In this document: piece after piece, positions 56,116 to 64,000 of the stretch
How positions within the stretch are numbered: the first letter of the stretch is position 1
How the letters are laid out: each line of letters begins with the position of its first letter
Source of the DNA: Limnohabitans sp. WS1
GTDB taxonomy: Bacteria; Pseudomonadota; Gammaproteobacteria; Burkholderiales; Burkholderiaceae_C
Assembly: GCF_003063265.1 (NCBI RefSeq)
Contig: NZ_NERU01000004.1
Span: forward strand, 186,001-250,000
Direction: 5' to 3'
DNA: 64,000 nucleotides
Notes under the pieces: generated by a model
The model's database searches: none
What the model saw: only the letters and a program-made list of their open reading frames with translations
Told to the model about the DNA's origin: nothing
Position numbers and translations under genes: made by a program

Positions 56116-57828
56116 ATGACGATCAACCTCAGTGACAACTTCAGCCAGACCAGCATTCAGTCAAATAAGAACACCTTTGAAGTCAAACCAGACACCAACG
56201 CAATACCTGATGGTCGAAATTTTGGTCACCACTTGTCCGACCTTTTCCACGCGCAGGCCGCAAGTTCAGCCGAGACCGATTTCAAGGAGAAGTCGCTGGC
56301 TGAAAAGCCCGGGCAGGAAATTGCCGTCCCATTCACGATGGCCGGACAGGTGTTCTCGGTCGCCCCTCAAGCCGGAGCGTTGCAAGACCAGCCCTTGCAA
56401 ACCGTGGCATTGAAAGCCGTGACCCTGGGCCCTCACATGAGTGTCATCACGCCTGCAAGCTCACCTCCAGACTCGCAAAGTCTGCAGGCATTTGCACGCG
56501 CCCAAGGCCTGGATGAAACCGCCATCCATTGGCTCTTTGGCGGCCATGCGGGCACCACGAACACCCACTTGATCGCCAACCCTGGCAACGCCAATGGTGT
56601 GGCCATGGGCCATGCCATCGGTTTGGCCGAAACAACGAAGGCTGTTCAATTCAGCCCCCCGCAAGCCCCCCTGGCCATTCAGACCCGCGCCTCGGCCGTG
56701 CAAGCCACCGCCACACTCCCTGGGCAAAACTCAGGCTTGGCCACCCCGTTATTTGGCCATGCGATACCTGCTGCGCCAGTCACCGCGACCAGCCATGAGC
56801 AAACCCCAGGTTTTGCCCCCCACTCACTTGGCTTGGCGCTACCTGCAGCGCAAGTCACGGCAACAAGCAGTGTTCAAAGCACAGGCTTGGCCCCCCACAC
56901 CCTTGGCGACGCGACTCCAGCAGCGCAAGTCATTGCCACAGCCCATGGGCAAAACTCAGGCTTGGCCACCCAATCACTTGGCCAGGCGGTGACTGCAGTG
57001 CAAGCCCTCTGGGCCATGGCTGACGCCCCCGATCAAACCCCCAAAACCACAGTGACCCACAGCACCGAAGAAATCCCCCCCCTGCACATGCTGCGCATGG
57101 CACCTCCAGCAGCCATTTGGATGCAACGCAACGTCAACCCCAACTTGCTGCAGCACAACGAGCGCGCCCCCAAAACAGCCCCCATCAGCCTCAGCGAGTT
57201 GGACCTGGGCGCGGACTGGGGCGGCGAAACACTCGAGCAGCTGCTGGGCTCCGAAGGCGGTGCCCCAAGCACAGGAACCCAGAGCACGGCCTACGGCAAC
57301 TTGGTGCCCCGAATGGACGCACAGGCCAGCCACCGAAACGAGCCCCCCCACAAGCTCGGCACTGCACCCGAGCTGCCCGACACCAACGCCCGCAGCGAAA
57401 ACATCCAAAACCTGGCCGACAAGATGGGCCAAGCCGTGGGACAACGCATCCTGTCCGAGATGGAAAGAGGCCAATGGCATCTCAAACTTTCACTGCGCCC
57501 CGCCACCTTGGGGCACATCGAAGTCGAAATGAAAATGCGCAGCGGTGAATTTGACGCGCTGTTCACCGCACCCAATGCCGTCACCCGCGAGTTGCTGCAA
57601 GAAGGTCTGGGCAAACTCAGAGAGACGCTCAACCAAATGGGCATGAATTTTGCTCAGATTGATGTAGCGGATGGTAAATCTGGCAAAAATGATGGAAACC
57701 CGACACCCGGTTCATTCCGGGGACAACCTGCTTCGATCCCGGCAGGTCATGCGGAAAACACCATTGAAACCACAACCCGAACACCCAGCATCAAGAACCC
57801 TGCAGAGGGTCTGGATGTCTTAGTCTGA
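56116..57828 (+). CDS. fliK: Flagellar hook-length control protein FliK
   Basis: FliK measures the hook and then switches FlhB export specificity. The 570-aa protein is long, with a low-complexity N-terminal part rich in Ala, Pro, Gln and Thr, and a conserved C-terminal domain (GQWHLKLSLRPATLGHIEVEMKMRSGEFDALFTAPNAVTRELLQEGLGKLRETLNQMG) that contacts FlhB. Residues 204-303 are four tandem 25-residue repeats. The ATG at 56116 is chosen over an upstream in-frame codon. It starts the plus-strand unit fliKLMNOPQR-flhB. Confidence 0.9.
   Translation: MTINLSDNFSQTSIQSNKNTFEVKPDTNAIPDGRNFGHHLSDLFHAQAASSAETDFKEKSLAEKPGQEIAVPFTMAGQVFSVAPQAGALQDQPLQTVALKAVTLGPHMSVITPASSPPDSQSLQAFARAQGLDETAIHWLFGGHAGTTNTHLIANPGNANGVAMGHAIGLAETTKAVQFSPPQAPLAIQTRASAVQATATLPGQNSGLATPLFGHAIPAAPVTATSHEQTPGFAPHSLGLALPAAQVTATSSVQSTGLAPHTLGDATPAAQVIATAHGQNSGLATQSLGQAVTAVQALWAMADAPDQTPKTTVTHSTEEIPPLHMLRMAPPAAIWMQRNVNPNLLQHNERAPKTAPISLSELDLGADWGGETLEQLLGSEGGAPSTGTQSTAYGNLVPRMDAQASHRNEPPHKLGTAPELPDTNARSENIQNLADKMGQAVGQRILSEMERGQWHLKLSLRPATLGHIEVEMKMRSGEFDALFTAPNAVTRELLQEGLGKLRETLNQMGMNFAQIDVADGKSGKNDGNPTPGSFRGQPASIPAGHAENTIETTTRTPSIKNPAEGLDVLV
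56725..57024 (+). repeat. Four tandem 75-bp repeats inside fliK
   Basis: Units begin at 56725, 56800, 56875 and 56950, each starting at a CAA codon and coding 25 residues of the pattern QxxGLAxxxLGxAxPAAxVxAT. They are imperfect copies with the last one most diverged. Confidence 0.85.
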
Positions 57829-57851
57829 CACCCGAGTAAAGAGAGCACACC

Positions 57852-58430
57852 ATGGCTGAAATAGACACCGAAGTTGAAGGCAAAAAGAAATCACCCATCG
57901 TCAAGATCATCTTGATCGCAGTGGTGACCCTCTTGCTGCTGGCAGGAACCGTCGCAGGCACCCTCTTTGTCACGGGTTTCTTCGACAAAAAAGACACGGC
58001 CGCGGCCGAAGCCCAGCTGAAGGCTCTTGAGCAAGAAGCGGCAGGAACCAAAAATGCAGTGGCCGAGTTGCCTCCCAAAAAGGTCACCAAAGACACGCCC
58101 GAGTTGACCCGATTCGAAAACCAATACATGGAACTCGAAAAAGACATGGTGGCCAACCTCACCAACTCACGAAAAGTGATTCAGGTGAAGCTGGCCATCA
58201 TGACCCACTATGACGAACGCGTCTTCAAAAACGTCAAGAAACATGAGTTTGCGCTGCGCGCCACCGCACTCGACGTGATGCGCCTGACCACAGATGCCGA
58301 TTTGAACCAAGCCGATTTCCGGAAAAAAATGGCCGAAAAAATCCGCTCTGAATTCAATGCTGTGTTGGAAAAATACGAAGATTTTGGCGGAATCGAGGAA
58401 GTTTTTTTCACCAGCTTTGTGGTCCAGTAA
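57852..58430 (+). CDS. fliL: Flagellar basal body-associated protein FliL
   Basis: FliL surrounds the stators and supports motor torque. The 192-aa protein has a short cytoplasmic start with a Lys-rich stretch (EGKKKSP), one membrane helix (VKIILIAVVTLLLLAGTVAGTLFVTG), a coiled-coil linker and the periplasmic FliL domain (FENQYMELEKDMVANLTNSRKVIQVKLAIMTHYDERVF), ending EEVFFTSFVVQ as usual. It starts 23 bp after fliK. Confidence 0.94.
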   Translation: MAEIDTEVEGKKKSPIVKIILIAVVTLLLLAGTVAGTLFVTGFFDKKDTAAAEAQLKALEQEAAGTKNAVAELPPKKVTKDTPELTRFENQYMELEKDMVANLTNSRKVIQVKLAIMTHYDERVFKNVKKHEFALRATALDVMRLTTDADLNQADFRKKMAEKIRSEFNAVLEKYEDFGGIEEVFFTSFVVQ

Positions 58431-58451
58431 AACCCGTTGGACAGATTGACC

Positions 58452-59450
58452 ATGGCTGATTCCCAACCCCTTTTGTACACCGAGGAACTGGACGCCCTGT
58501 CGGCCACCCTCGTGGATGACAACCTGGACAACGCCTCCGGATACAACCTGGATGTTCAGGTCCGCAAGCATGACTTGGCCGCCGAAGACAGCACCTTGGG
58601 TGTGAACCTTGCGTCGCTGGACATGATCAACGAACGCTTCATTCGCCTGTTCCGACTGGGCATGTTGGAAGTGTTGCGCACCAGCCCACGGATGAACCCC
58701 ACACGCACGCAGATCGTTCGCTTTGGGGACTACCTCAAAGACCTTAAAGCGCCCCTTTCTGTCAACATCGTGCGCATGAGCCCCCTGCGTGGCTATGCCA
58801 TGGTGGTCATTGAGCCCACGGTGGTTTTCAGCTCCCTCGACAGCTTTTTTGGCGGCTTTGGCCGGGGTGTCGGCCAGTTGCCACCCGGGCGTCTGTTCAC
58901 GCCCACCGAAACGCGCATCATCAAAATCATCCTGCAAGTTTTCTTTCGCTCACTCAAAGAAGCCTGGTCCCCCATAACACCCGTTGATTTCGAGCACATC
59001 AGCTCAGAAATCAACCCTCAATTTGCCCAAATCGTTGATGAAAACGACCTGGTGATTCTCTGTCGCTTCGAATCCGAAGCCACCTCGCAGGGCTCGGGAT
59101 TCCTGGACATGGTCATCCCCTACGTGGCTCTCAAACCCGTGCGCGATCTGCTGCGAAACCGCGTGCAAACCGGTGACGGCAACGAAGACTCCGACAAAAT
59201 TTGGCGTGCCCAACTCAGCCACGCTGTGCAGGACGCCGAACTCGAAATGCAAGTCCTGTTGGGCAAACTCAACCTGACTTTGCAACAGCTCAAGAACATG
59301 CAAATAGGCGATGTGCTGCCCTTCAAAAAAGCCGACTTTGCCCGCGTCATGGTGCAAGACATGCCCGTCTATGACGTTGAAGTTGGGTCCATGGCCGGCC
59401 AGGTGGCGATCAAGATCGTCAACGCCGTCAGCCCCAACGCCCCACACTGA
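58452..59450 (+). CDS. fliM: Flagellar motor switch protein FliM
   Basis: FliM is the main C-ring component and receives phospho-CheY. The 332-aa protein has an N-terminal region (LLYTEELDALSATL) corresponding to the EIDALL CheY-binding motif, a middle domain (MSPLRGYAMVVIEPTVVFSSLDSFFGG, with the GGxG-type motif altered), and a C-terminal SpoA-like domain with LGKLNLTLQQLKNMQIGDVLPF. The ATG at 58452 is preceded in frame by a TTG that gives five extra residues. Confidence 0.94.
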   Translation: MADSQPLLYTEELDALSATLVDDNLDNASGYNLDVQVRKHDLAAEDSTLGVNLASLDMINERFIRLFRLGMLEVLRTSPRMNPTRTQIVRFGDYLKDLKAPLSVNIVRMSPLRGYAMVVIEPTVVFSSLDSFFGGFGRGVGQLPPGRLFTPTETRIIKIILQVFFRSLKEAWSPITPVDFEHISSEINPQFAQIVDENDLVILCRFESEATSQGSGFLDMVIPYVALKPVRDLLRNRVQTGDGNEDSDKIWRAQLSHAVQDAELEMQVLLGKLNLTLQQLKNMQIGDVLPFKKADFARVMVQDMPVYDVEVGSMAGQVAIKIVNAVSPNAPH

Positions 59451-59471
59451 ACATCTACCCCAAGGAAAGCC

Positions 59472-59783
59472 ATGAGCGAACAAGCCATCCCCAACGCCAT
59501 GCCCAGCGAGACCCCTGACAAGGGTCAAATCCACACGGACGTGTTGCAAAACATCCCGGTCACCCTGGCCATTGAAGTGGGCCGTGCCCAGATCAAGATC
59601 CGCGACCTGATGCGCCTGACCCAAGGCAGTGTGGTCGAACTCGATCGCATCGCAGGCGAACCGCTGGACCTGTTGGTCAACAACACCGTGGTGGCCCAAG
59701 GCGAAGTGGTGCTGGTCAACGACCGCTACGGTATCCGCCTGACCCGAGTGGTGCCCGCTTCCGAGCGCCTGGACAACCTGTAA
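59472..59783 (+). CDS. fliN: Flagellar motor switch protein FliN
   Basis: FliN forms the base of the C-ring together with FliM. The 103-aa protein is mostly one SpoA domain: LQNIPVTLAIEVGRAQIKIRDLMRLTQGSVVELDRIAGEPLDLLVNNTVVAQGEVVLVNDRYGIRLTRVV. Its N-terminus is short. It lies 21 bp after fliM with an AAGGAA site. Confidence 0.95.
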   Translation: MSEQAIPNAMPSETPDKGQIHTDVLQNIPVTLAIEVGRAQIKIRDLMRLTQGSVVELDRIAGEPLDLLVNNTVVAQGEVVLVNDRYGIRLTRVVPASERLDNL

Positions 59784-59792
59784 AGCCAAATC

Positions 59793-60104
59793 ATGAAAGC
59801 TGGATGGTCCTTTGTTGACGGGCTGCAATATGCATTGAGCTTCGCACTGGTCATTGCCTTGCTGCTGGCCATGCTTTGGGGGCTGCGAAAAATGCAAAGC
59901 GGTGCCAGCTTCATGCGCAAAAACACACAAAGGCTTCAAACCATCGAAAGCATTTCCGTGGGCACCCGGCAAAAAATTGTCCTCATCCAGCTCGATGGCC
60001 AGGACGTGCTGGTGGGTGTCACCCCCCACCAAATCACCGCGCTTTCTCCCTGGCCCGTGCAAACGCCTGCGCCTGCCCAACCCACAGAAACCCCTACGCC
60101 ATGA
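59793..60104 (+). CDS. fliO: Flagellar biosynthesis protein FliO
   Basis: FliO stabilises FliP during assembly of the export gate. The 103-aa protein has a single membrane helix near the start (LQYALSFALVIALLLAMLWGLRKM), then a small soluble part with IESISVGTRQKIVLIQLDGQDVLVGVTPHQITALSPW, the FliO signature. Its stop overlaps the fliP ATG (ATGA). Confidence 0.92.
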   Translation: MKAGWSFVDGLQYALSFALVIALLLAMLWGLRKMQSGASFMRKNTQRLQTIESISVGTRQKIVLIQLDGQDVLVGVTPHQITALSPWPVQTPAPAQPTETPTP

Positions 60105-60853
60105 AGCGTCCTCTCAGCTTTGGCTTGTTCTTGATCCTTGCCTTGAGCCTCTTGCCCCTGTTGGCGCAAGCGGCCCCTGACATGCCGGTCATCACCGCCA
60201 CCAACACGGGCAAGGGCACCCAGTACAGCCTGACCTTGCAACTGCTGGCGCTCATGACCATGCTGTCGGTGCTGCCCTCGCTGTTGCTCATGATGACCGC
60301 CTTCGTGCGCATCGTGATCGTCATGTCGCTGCTGCGCCAGGCCCTGGGCACAGGCCAGACCCCGCCCAACATGGTCATCATCGGGCTGTCCTTGTTTTTG
60401 ACCCTGTTCGTCATGTCCCCGGTGCTCACCGAGGTCTACCAAAACGCCTTGCTGCCTTACATGAACCAAGGCATGGCTTTTGACAAAGCCCTGGCCGCCG
60501 CTGAAAAGCCCATCCGCGCCTTCATGTTGCTGCAAACCCGCGAAGACGACATCGCCATGTTCATGCAAATCGCACGCAACACCAACTTCAGCAGCCCACA
60601 AGACGTGCCCTTTACCACCTTGGTGCCGGCCTTCCTCACGTCTGAGCTCAAAAGCGCCTTCACCATCGGTTTTCTGATTTACATCCCGTTTGTGGTCATC
60701 GACCTCATCGTCGCCAGTGTGCTCATGTCCATGGGCATGATGATGCTGTCGCCCATGATGATCTCAATGCCCTTCAAACTCATGCTGTTCGTGCTCGTTG
60801 ACGGCTGGAGTTTGATCATGGGCTCACTGGCTGGCAGCTTTGCCATGCCCTAA
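60101..60853 (+). CDS. fliP: Flagellar export gate protein FliP
   Basis: FliP forms the core of the export gate with FliQ and FliR. The 250-aa protein begins with a signal peptide (SFGLFLILALSLLPLLAQAAPDMP), then membrane helices with LTLQLLALMTMLSVLPSLLLMMTAFVRIVIVMSLLRQALGTGQTPPNMVIIGLSLFLT, and the closing GMMMLSPMMISMPFKLMLFVLVDGW. The ATG at 60101 is coupled to fliO; longer frames upstream are not coding. Confidence 0.95.
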   Translation: MKRPLSFGLFLILALSLLPLLAQAAPDMPVITATNTGKGTQYSLTLQLLALMTMLSVLPSLLLMMTAFVRIVIVMSLLRQALGTGQTPPNMVIIGLSLFLTLFVMSPVLTEVYQNALLPYMNQGMAFDKALAAAEKPIRAFMLLQTREDDIAMFMQIARNTNFSSPQDVPFTTLVPAFLTSELKSAFTIGFLIYIPFVVIDLIVASVLMSMGMMMLSPMMISMPFKLMLFVLVDGWSLIMGSLAGSFAMP

Positions 60854-60865
60854 AGGAACACTGCC

Positions 60866-61135
60866 ATGGACACCGCCACCGTCATTGATCTGGGACGACA
60901 AGCCTTATGGACCATCGCCCTCGTCAGCGCGCCACTGCTGCTCGTAGCCCTGGCCGTGGGCCTGCTCATTGGCATCATCCAGGCGGCCACCTCGATCAAC
61001 GAGATGACCCTCAGTTTCATCCCCAAACTCATCGCCATGGCCCTGGCCTTGTTGCTGTTTGGCAGTTGGATGCTGGTCACCCTGGTGGACTTCACGCGCA
61101 GCATCTTCGAGCGCATCCCGACCCTGTTCGTCTGA
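60866..61135 (+). CDS. fliQ: Flagellar export gate protein FliQ
   Basis: The 89-aa protein has two membrane helices (ALWTIALVSAPLLLVALAVGLLIGII and LIAMALALLLFGSWMLVTLVDF) with the family's QAATSINEMTLSFIPKL loop between them. It lies 12 bp after fliP with an AAAGGAA site. Confidence 0.95.
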   Translation: MDTATVIDLGRQALWTIALVSAPLLLVALAVGLLIGIIQAATSINEMTLSFIPKLIAMALALLLFGSWMLVTLVDFTRSIFERIPTLFV

Positions 61136-61154
61136 ACCGCCCACAGGTCACCCC

Positions 61155-61931
61155 ATGAATTTCCTGGCCGCCGATGTCGTTGAAAGGTTTTACACCTTTT
61201 TGTGGCCCATGCTGCGCATCTCGGCCCTGATGATCACCGCACCCATCTTCTCACTCAGCGCCTTCAACACCCGCATGCGCATCCTGGTGGCGCTGGTGCT
61301 GGCCTGGCTGGTCTACCCCTTGTACAACTGGCCTGTGATCGACCCCACCAGTGCCCAAGGTTTGGTTGAAGTCTTCAACCAAATCATGATCGGCGCCACC
61401 ATGGGCCTGATCCTGCAAGTCGTGGTCGCCGCCGTGGTCGTGGCGGGCCAAAGCATTGCAGCCGCCATGGGCCTGTCGATGGCCAACATGCTCGACCCCA
61501 ACATGGGCAACGTGCCGGTCATCTCACAGCTGCTCGTGGTCATGTCCACATTGATTTTTGTGGGCTTTGGGGGCCATGCCATCTTGCTCGGCCTGATCCT
61601 CGAATCCTTCAACAGCCTGCCCATCGGCACCAACATCCTGAACCAAGCCGTGTACGGCCGGGTGCTGCAATGGAGCTCCATGATGTTTCTGGGGGCTGTG
61701 CTCATGGCATTGCCCGTCATGGTCTCGCTGCTCTTTATCAACGTGGGCCTGGGCATCGTGACCCGCGCCGCCCCCAGTCTCAACATTTTTGCTGTCGGCT
61801 TTCCCGCCATGATCATGGCGGGCTTCATCATTTTGATCGTCTCGCTCGAGAGCATCGGCGGACGCATTGAATGGCTGTGGGGGCAAGGCTTTTCAGTCGT
61901 CCGGGACGTCATGGGAGTACCGCGTGTCTGA
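61155..61931 (+). CDS. fliR: Flagellar export gate protein FliR
   Basis: FliR completes the FliPQR core of the export gate. The 258-aa protein has about six membrane helices; typical parts are FLWPMLRISALMITAPIFSLSAFNTRMRILVALVLAWLVYP, GATMGLILQVVVAAVVVAGQSIAAAMGLSMANMLDPNMGNVPVISQLLVVMSTLIFVGFGGH and a C-terminal RAAPSLNIFAVGFP. It overlaps flhB by 8 bp. Confidence 0.95.
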   Translation: MNFLAADVVERFYTFLWPMLRISALMITAPIFSLSAFNTRMRILVALVLAWLVYPLYNWPVIDPTSAQGLVEVFNQIMIGATMGLILQVVVAAVVVAGQSIAAAMGLSMANMLDPNMGNVPVISQLLVVMSTLIFVGFGGHAILLGLILESFNSLPIGTNILNQAVYGRVLQWSSMMFLGAVLMALPVMVSLLFINVGLGIVTRAAPSLNIFAVGFPAMIMAGFIILIVSLESIGGRIEWLWGQGFSVVRDVMGVPRV

Positions 61932-63084
61932 AAGTACCGATGACAAAACCGAAGAACCCACGGCACAAAAACTCAAAAAAGCGCGCGAGGACGGTCAAGT
62001 TGCACGCTCGACTGAGCTGCCCGCCGCCATCATCGTCATTGGTGCCTTTTTGGTGCTGATGCTCACCGGTGGCTGGCTGATCACCCGCCTTTCTGCCGTG
62101 TTTGCACAAGGGTTTGTATTCGACCGTCAACTGATCGAAAAACCGCTGCTATTGCCCGCCCACTTTGGGGAACACCTGCTCGCCGGATTTGTACTGGTCA
62201 TGCCCATCATCGTCTTCACCATGATTGCCGCAGTCGTGGCATCCGGCATCACCGGTGGCTACCTGTTGTCCTTCAGTGCCGTCATGCCCAAGGGCTCCAA
62301 ACTCAATCCCATCAGCGGGCTCAAGCGCATCTTTGGCACCCACGCCTTGGTCGAGTTGGGCAAAGCCATCCTCAAATTCGTGCTGGTGGCCACCGTGCTG
62401 TGGTGGTCCCTGGTCTCCAACATGGACGCACTCGTCCAGATCGGCCAAATGAGCTTGGAGCCCGCCCTCAACGCGGCGGGCCGAATGATCATGCAATCGG
62501 GACTCTGGGTCGCGCTGAGCCTGGCCGTCATCGCCATGATCGATGTGCCCTGGCAAAAATACACCTTCAACAAACGCATGCGCATGAGCAAGCAAGAAAT
62601 CAAAGACGAATACAAGCAAATGGAGGGCAGCCCCGAAATCAAGGCGCAAATCCGCAGACGTCAACGCGAAATGGCCAACTCCCGCATGATGAGCCGCGTC
62701 AAAGACGCTGACGTGGTGATCACCAACCCCGAACACTTCGCCGTCGCCCTCGAATATGACCCCACCGGAGACGGCGCACCCATCATGGTCGCCAAAGGCT
62801 CTGATCACATGGCCGCTCGCATCCGTGAGGAAGCCAAAGCCCATGGCATTCACCTGTTCCAAGCGGCCCCACTGGCGCGAGCCATCTACTTCACCACCGA
62901 AGTCGAGCAACAAGTGCCCGAAGACCTCTACCACGCTGTGGCCCAAGTCATCGCGTACGTCTTCAGCCTTGAAGCGGCCTCCCCCATGAACGCGCCGCGC
63001 CCCAAACCCCAAGTCAAAGTCCCCATCAGCATGCAATTCAGTCCTGACGGCAAAAAAGCAAGCGACCAAGGAGTCCATGCATGA
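61924..63084 (+). CDS. flhB: Flagellar export gate switch protein FlhB
   Basis: FlhB binds the gate and switches substrate class after FliK signals that the hook is complete. The 386-aa protein starts at a GTG (61924) with SESTDDKTEEPTAQKLKKAREDGQVARSTEL, has four membrane helices and a cytoplasmic domain with the self-cleavage site N268-P-E-H271 in VVITNPEHFAVALEYD; most FlhBs have NPTH. A C-terminal extension rich in Pro/Lys follows (APRPKPQVKVPISMQF). Its stop overlaps the next gene's ATG. Confidence 0.95.
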   Translation: MSESTDDKTEEPTAQKLKKAREDGQVARSTELPAAIIVIGAFLVLMLTGGWLITRLSAVFAQGFVFDRQLIEKPLLLPAHFGEHLLAGFVLVMPIIVFTMIAAVVASGITGGYLLSFSAVMPKGSKLNPISGLKRIFGTHALVELGKAILKFVLVATVLWWSLVSNMDALVQIGQMSLEPALNAAGRMIMQSGLWVALSLAVIAMIDVPWQKYTFNKRMRMSKQEIKDEYKQMEGSPEIKAQIRRRQREMANSRMMSRVKDADVVITNPEHFAVALEYDPTGDGAPIMVAKGSDHMAARIREEAKAHGIHLFQAAPLARAIYFTTEVEQQVPEDLYHAVAQVIAYVFSLEAASPMNAPRPKPQVKVPISMQFSPDGKKASDQGVHA

Positions 63085-64000
63085 ACGCCCACCTCGCCAC
63101 CCCCACTGACTTCGTGTTCCGCGCAGCCGACCGCATGCGCATTGACGGCTGCACCCATGCCATCGCCCGCGAAGGCATGAGCTTGTCGCTGCAATGCGAA
63201 CACGAAGCCCTGCTTGACCACTACTTGGGCATTCTGCTGAGCAACTTGCGCCAGGAATCCCCCGAAAACACCATCGAGTCCTACTTTCCCAGCAACACCG
63301 ACTCCCTGCTGAACCGCTTCAACGAAGCCCTGGCAGGCCAATCGGTCGACCAAGCCACCCGTGCGCCCGCCAACGCCAGCCGCGCCAAAATTTGGATCGT
63401 GCACGACGCACAAAACCTGCCCGAAGCCGAAATACAACTCCTGGCCCGCCTCATCCAGAACTTTCCCGGTGCCAACATCCGAGCCATCTTGCTCATGATC
63501 GGGGCCAACGCCAGCAACAACCTCAGCACCTTCGGGCGCAAAATCCTGCGCTGGGACATCGAAGCCCCCAACGCCGAGCAAGCCCAAGCCGCACTCGAGA
63601 CTGCCCGCACCGAAGGGTATCTGCTGCCCGTGACACAACTGCTCAAACGCATTCAACACCCAAGCCAGAAGAACGAAGCCGACATCAACCCCCAGGATGT
63701 CGCCAACTTTGCCGACCCCAACCCGCAAGACCCCAATTCCAGTTTGCGAACACAACAGGTGAAACAACAGGTTCAAGCCTTCCATGACAAGGGCCAGCAA
63801 GCCATCACCCAAAGCACACACAGGCTAGGCAAGTGGCGCAAAAACAATACCCTCGTGGGCATGGCCATCGGCGCAGCCTTGGGCTTGTCAACCCTGTCCA
63901 TGCTGTGGATCCAACCCGAAGCATTTGGCATCTATGTCGGCACCAAGATCAAGGCCCACACGCCCCTGCCAATGGAATGGCCAGAACCCCTCAACGCCCC
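63081..64000 (+). CDS. Unknown protein with degenerate ATPase-like N-terminus and one membrane helix (3' end cut by window)
   Basis: The frame runs from an ATG overlapping the flhB stop to the window edge (306 codons). It has no Walker A motif, but residues 104-113 (IWIVHDAQNL) and the following LPEAEIQLLARLIQNFPGANIRAILLMIG resemble the Walker B and sensor-1 region of ExeA/MshM/GspA-type AAA ATPases and the N-terminal part of DamX. A Gln/Asn-rich linker leads to a membrane helix (256-277, NTLVGMAIGAALGLSTLSMLWI), and a periplasmic part begins. Being coupled to flhB, it is probably a flagellar or cell-envelope factor. Function unknown. Confidence 0.7.
   Translation, partial: MNAHLATPTDFVFRAADRMRIDGCTHAIAREGMSLSLQCEHEALLDHYLGILLSNLRQESPENTIESYFPSNTDSLLNRFNEALAGQSVDQATRAPANASRAKIWIVHDAQNLPEAEIQLLARLIQNFPGANIRAILLMIGANASNNLSTFGRKILRWDIEAPNAEQAQAALETARTEGYLLPVTQLLKRIQHPSQKNEADINPQDVANFADPNPQDPNSSLRTQQVKQQVQAFHDKGQQAITQSTHRLGKWRKNNTLVGMAIGAALGLSTLSMLWIQPEAFGIYVGTKIKAHTPLPMEWPEPLNA

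Overview
The window is a contiguous piece of a betaproteobacterial chromosome. Gene content and order (xseA / exbB-exbD-lpxK-trm112-kdsB-adk, pyrG-kdsA-DUF1330-eno-ftsB, coaBC-dut, and flagellar genes split into two divergent units) point to Burkholderiales, most likely Comamonadaceae (Limnohabitans/Rhodoferax-like). This is judged from protein sequence and synteny by eye, without a database search. Codon use is moderately GC-rich and fairly even, and coding density is high.

Layout. 1-6.4 kb: the end of a quinone oxidoreductase gene, then parC and parE on the minus strand, separated by a small accessory block (BRO-N remnant, pRiA4b ORF-3-like gene, VapBC toxin-antitoxin). 6.5-16.7 kb: housekeeping and transport genes: an MFS carrier with a 39-residue micro-ORF, a methyltransferase, dapA-bamC, an Ala-rich lipoprotein, a ribosomal oxygenase, a SlyD-type isomerase, dut, coaBC, an MFS efflux pump and a DUF2239 gene. 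16.8-22.5 kb: a dense plus-strand run, pyrG-kdsA-DUF1330-eno-ftsB-pnuC-nadR-like, joining CTP, Kdo, glycolysis, division and NAD salvage. 22.7-32.6 kb: short transcription units (hslO, gamma-carbonic anhydrase, DUF455, rpiA, pyrD, BrnTA, thioesterase, aqpZ, 2-hydroxyglutarate oxidase, SDR, sodB), interrupted by REP-like repeats and a large inverted repeat. 32.8-39.9 kb: xseA, then exbB-exbD-lpxK-trm112-kdsB-adk (energy transduction and lipid A/Kdo synthesis), then lexA behind its own SOS box. 39.9-46.6 kb: acyl-CoA catabolism (hydroxyacyl-CoA dehydrogenase, PaaG-like hydratase, APH-like kinase, acyl-CoA dehydrogenase) around a Crp/Fnr regulator. 46.8-48.5 kb: tRNA-Pro(TGG), tRNA-Arg(TCT) and a branched-chain amino-acid type binding protein. 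49.0-64.0 kb: the flagellar locus.

Flagellar locus. The minus-strand unit is flhA-flhF-flhG-fliA-(unknown 170 aa)-(unknown membrane-anchored 200 aa)-fliS, with a recognisable sigma-28 promoter before fliS. The plus-strand unit is fliK-L-M-N-O-P-Q-R-flhB followed by an unknown protein that runs off the window. That protein has a degenerate ATPase-like N-terminus and one membrane segment. FlhF/FlhG suggest polar flagella. FliA, encoded here, should drive fliS. FliOPQR, FlhA and FlhB form the export gate, FliM/FliN the switch, and FliK/FlhB the hook-length control.

No CRISPR array, prophage or complete insertion sequence was seen. The best candidates for undescribed biology are the three uncharacterised proteins embedded in the flagellar units, the REP-type repeats, and the accessory block between parC and parE.
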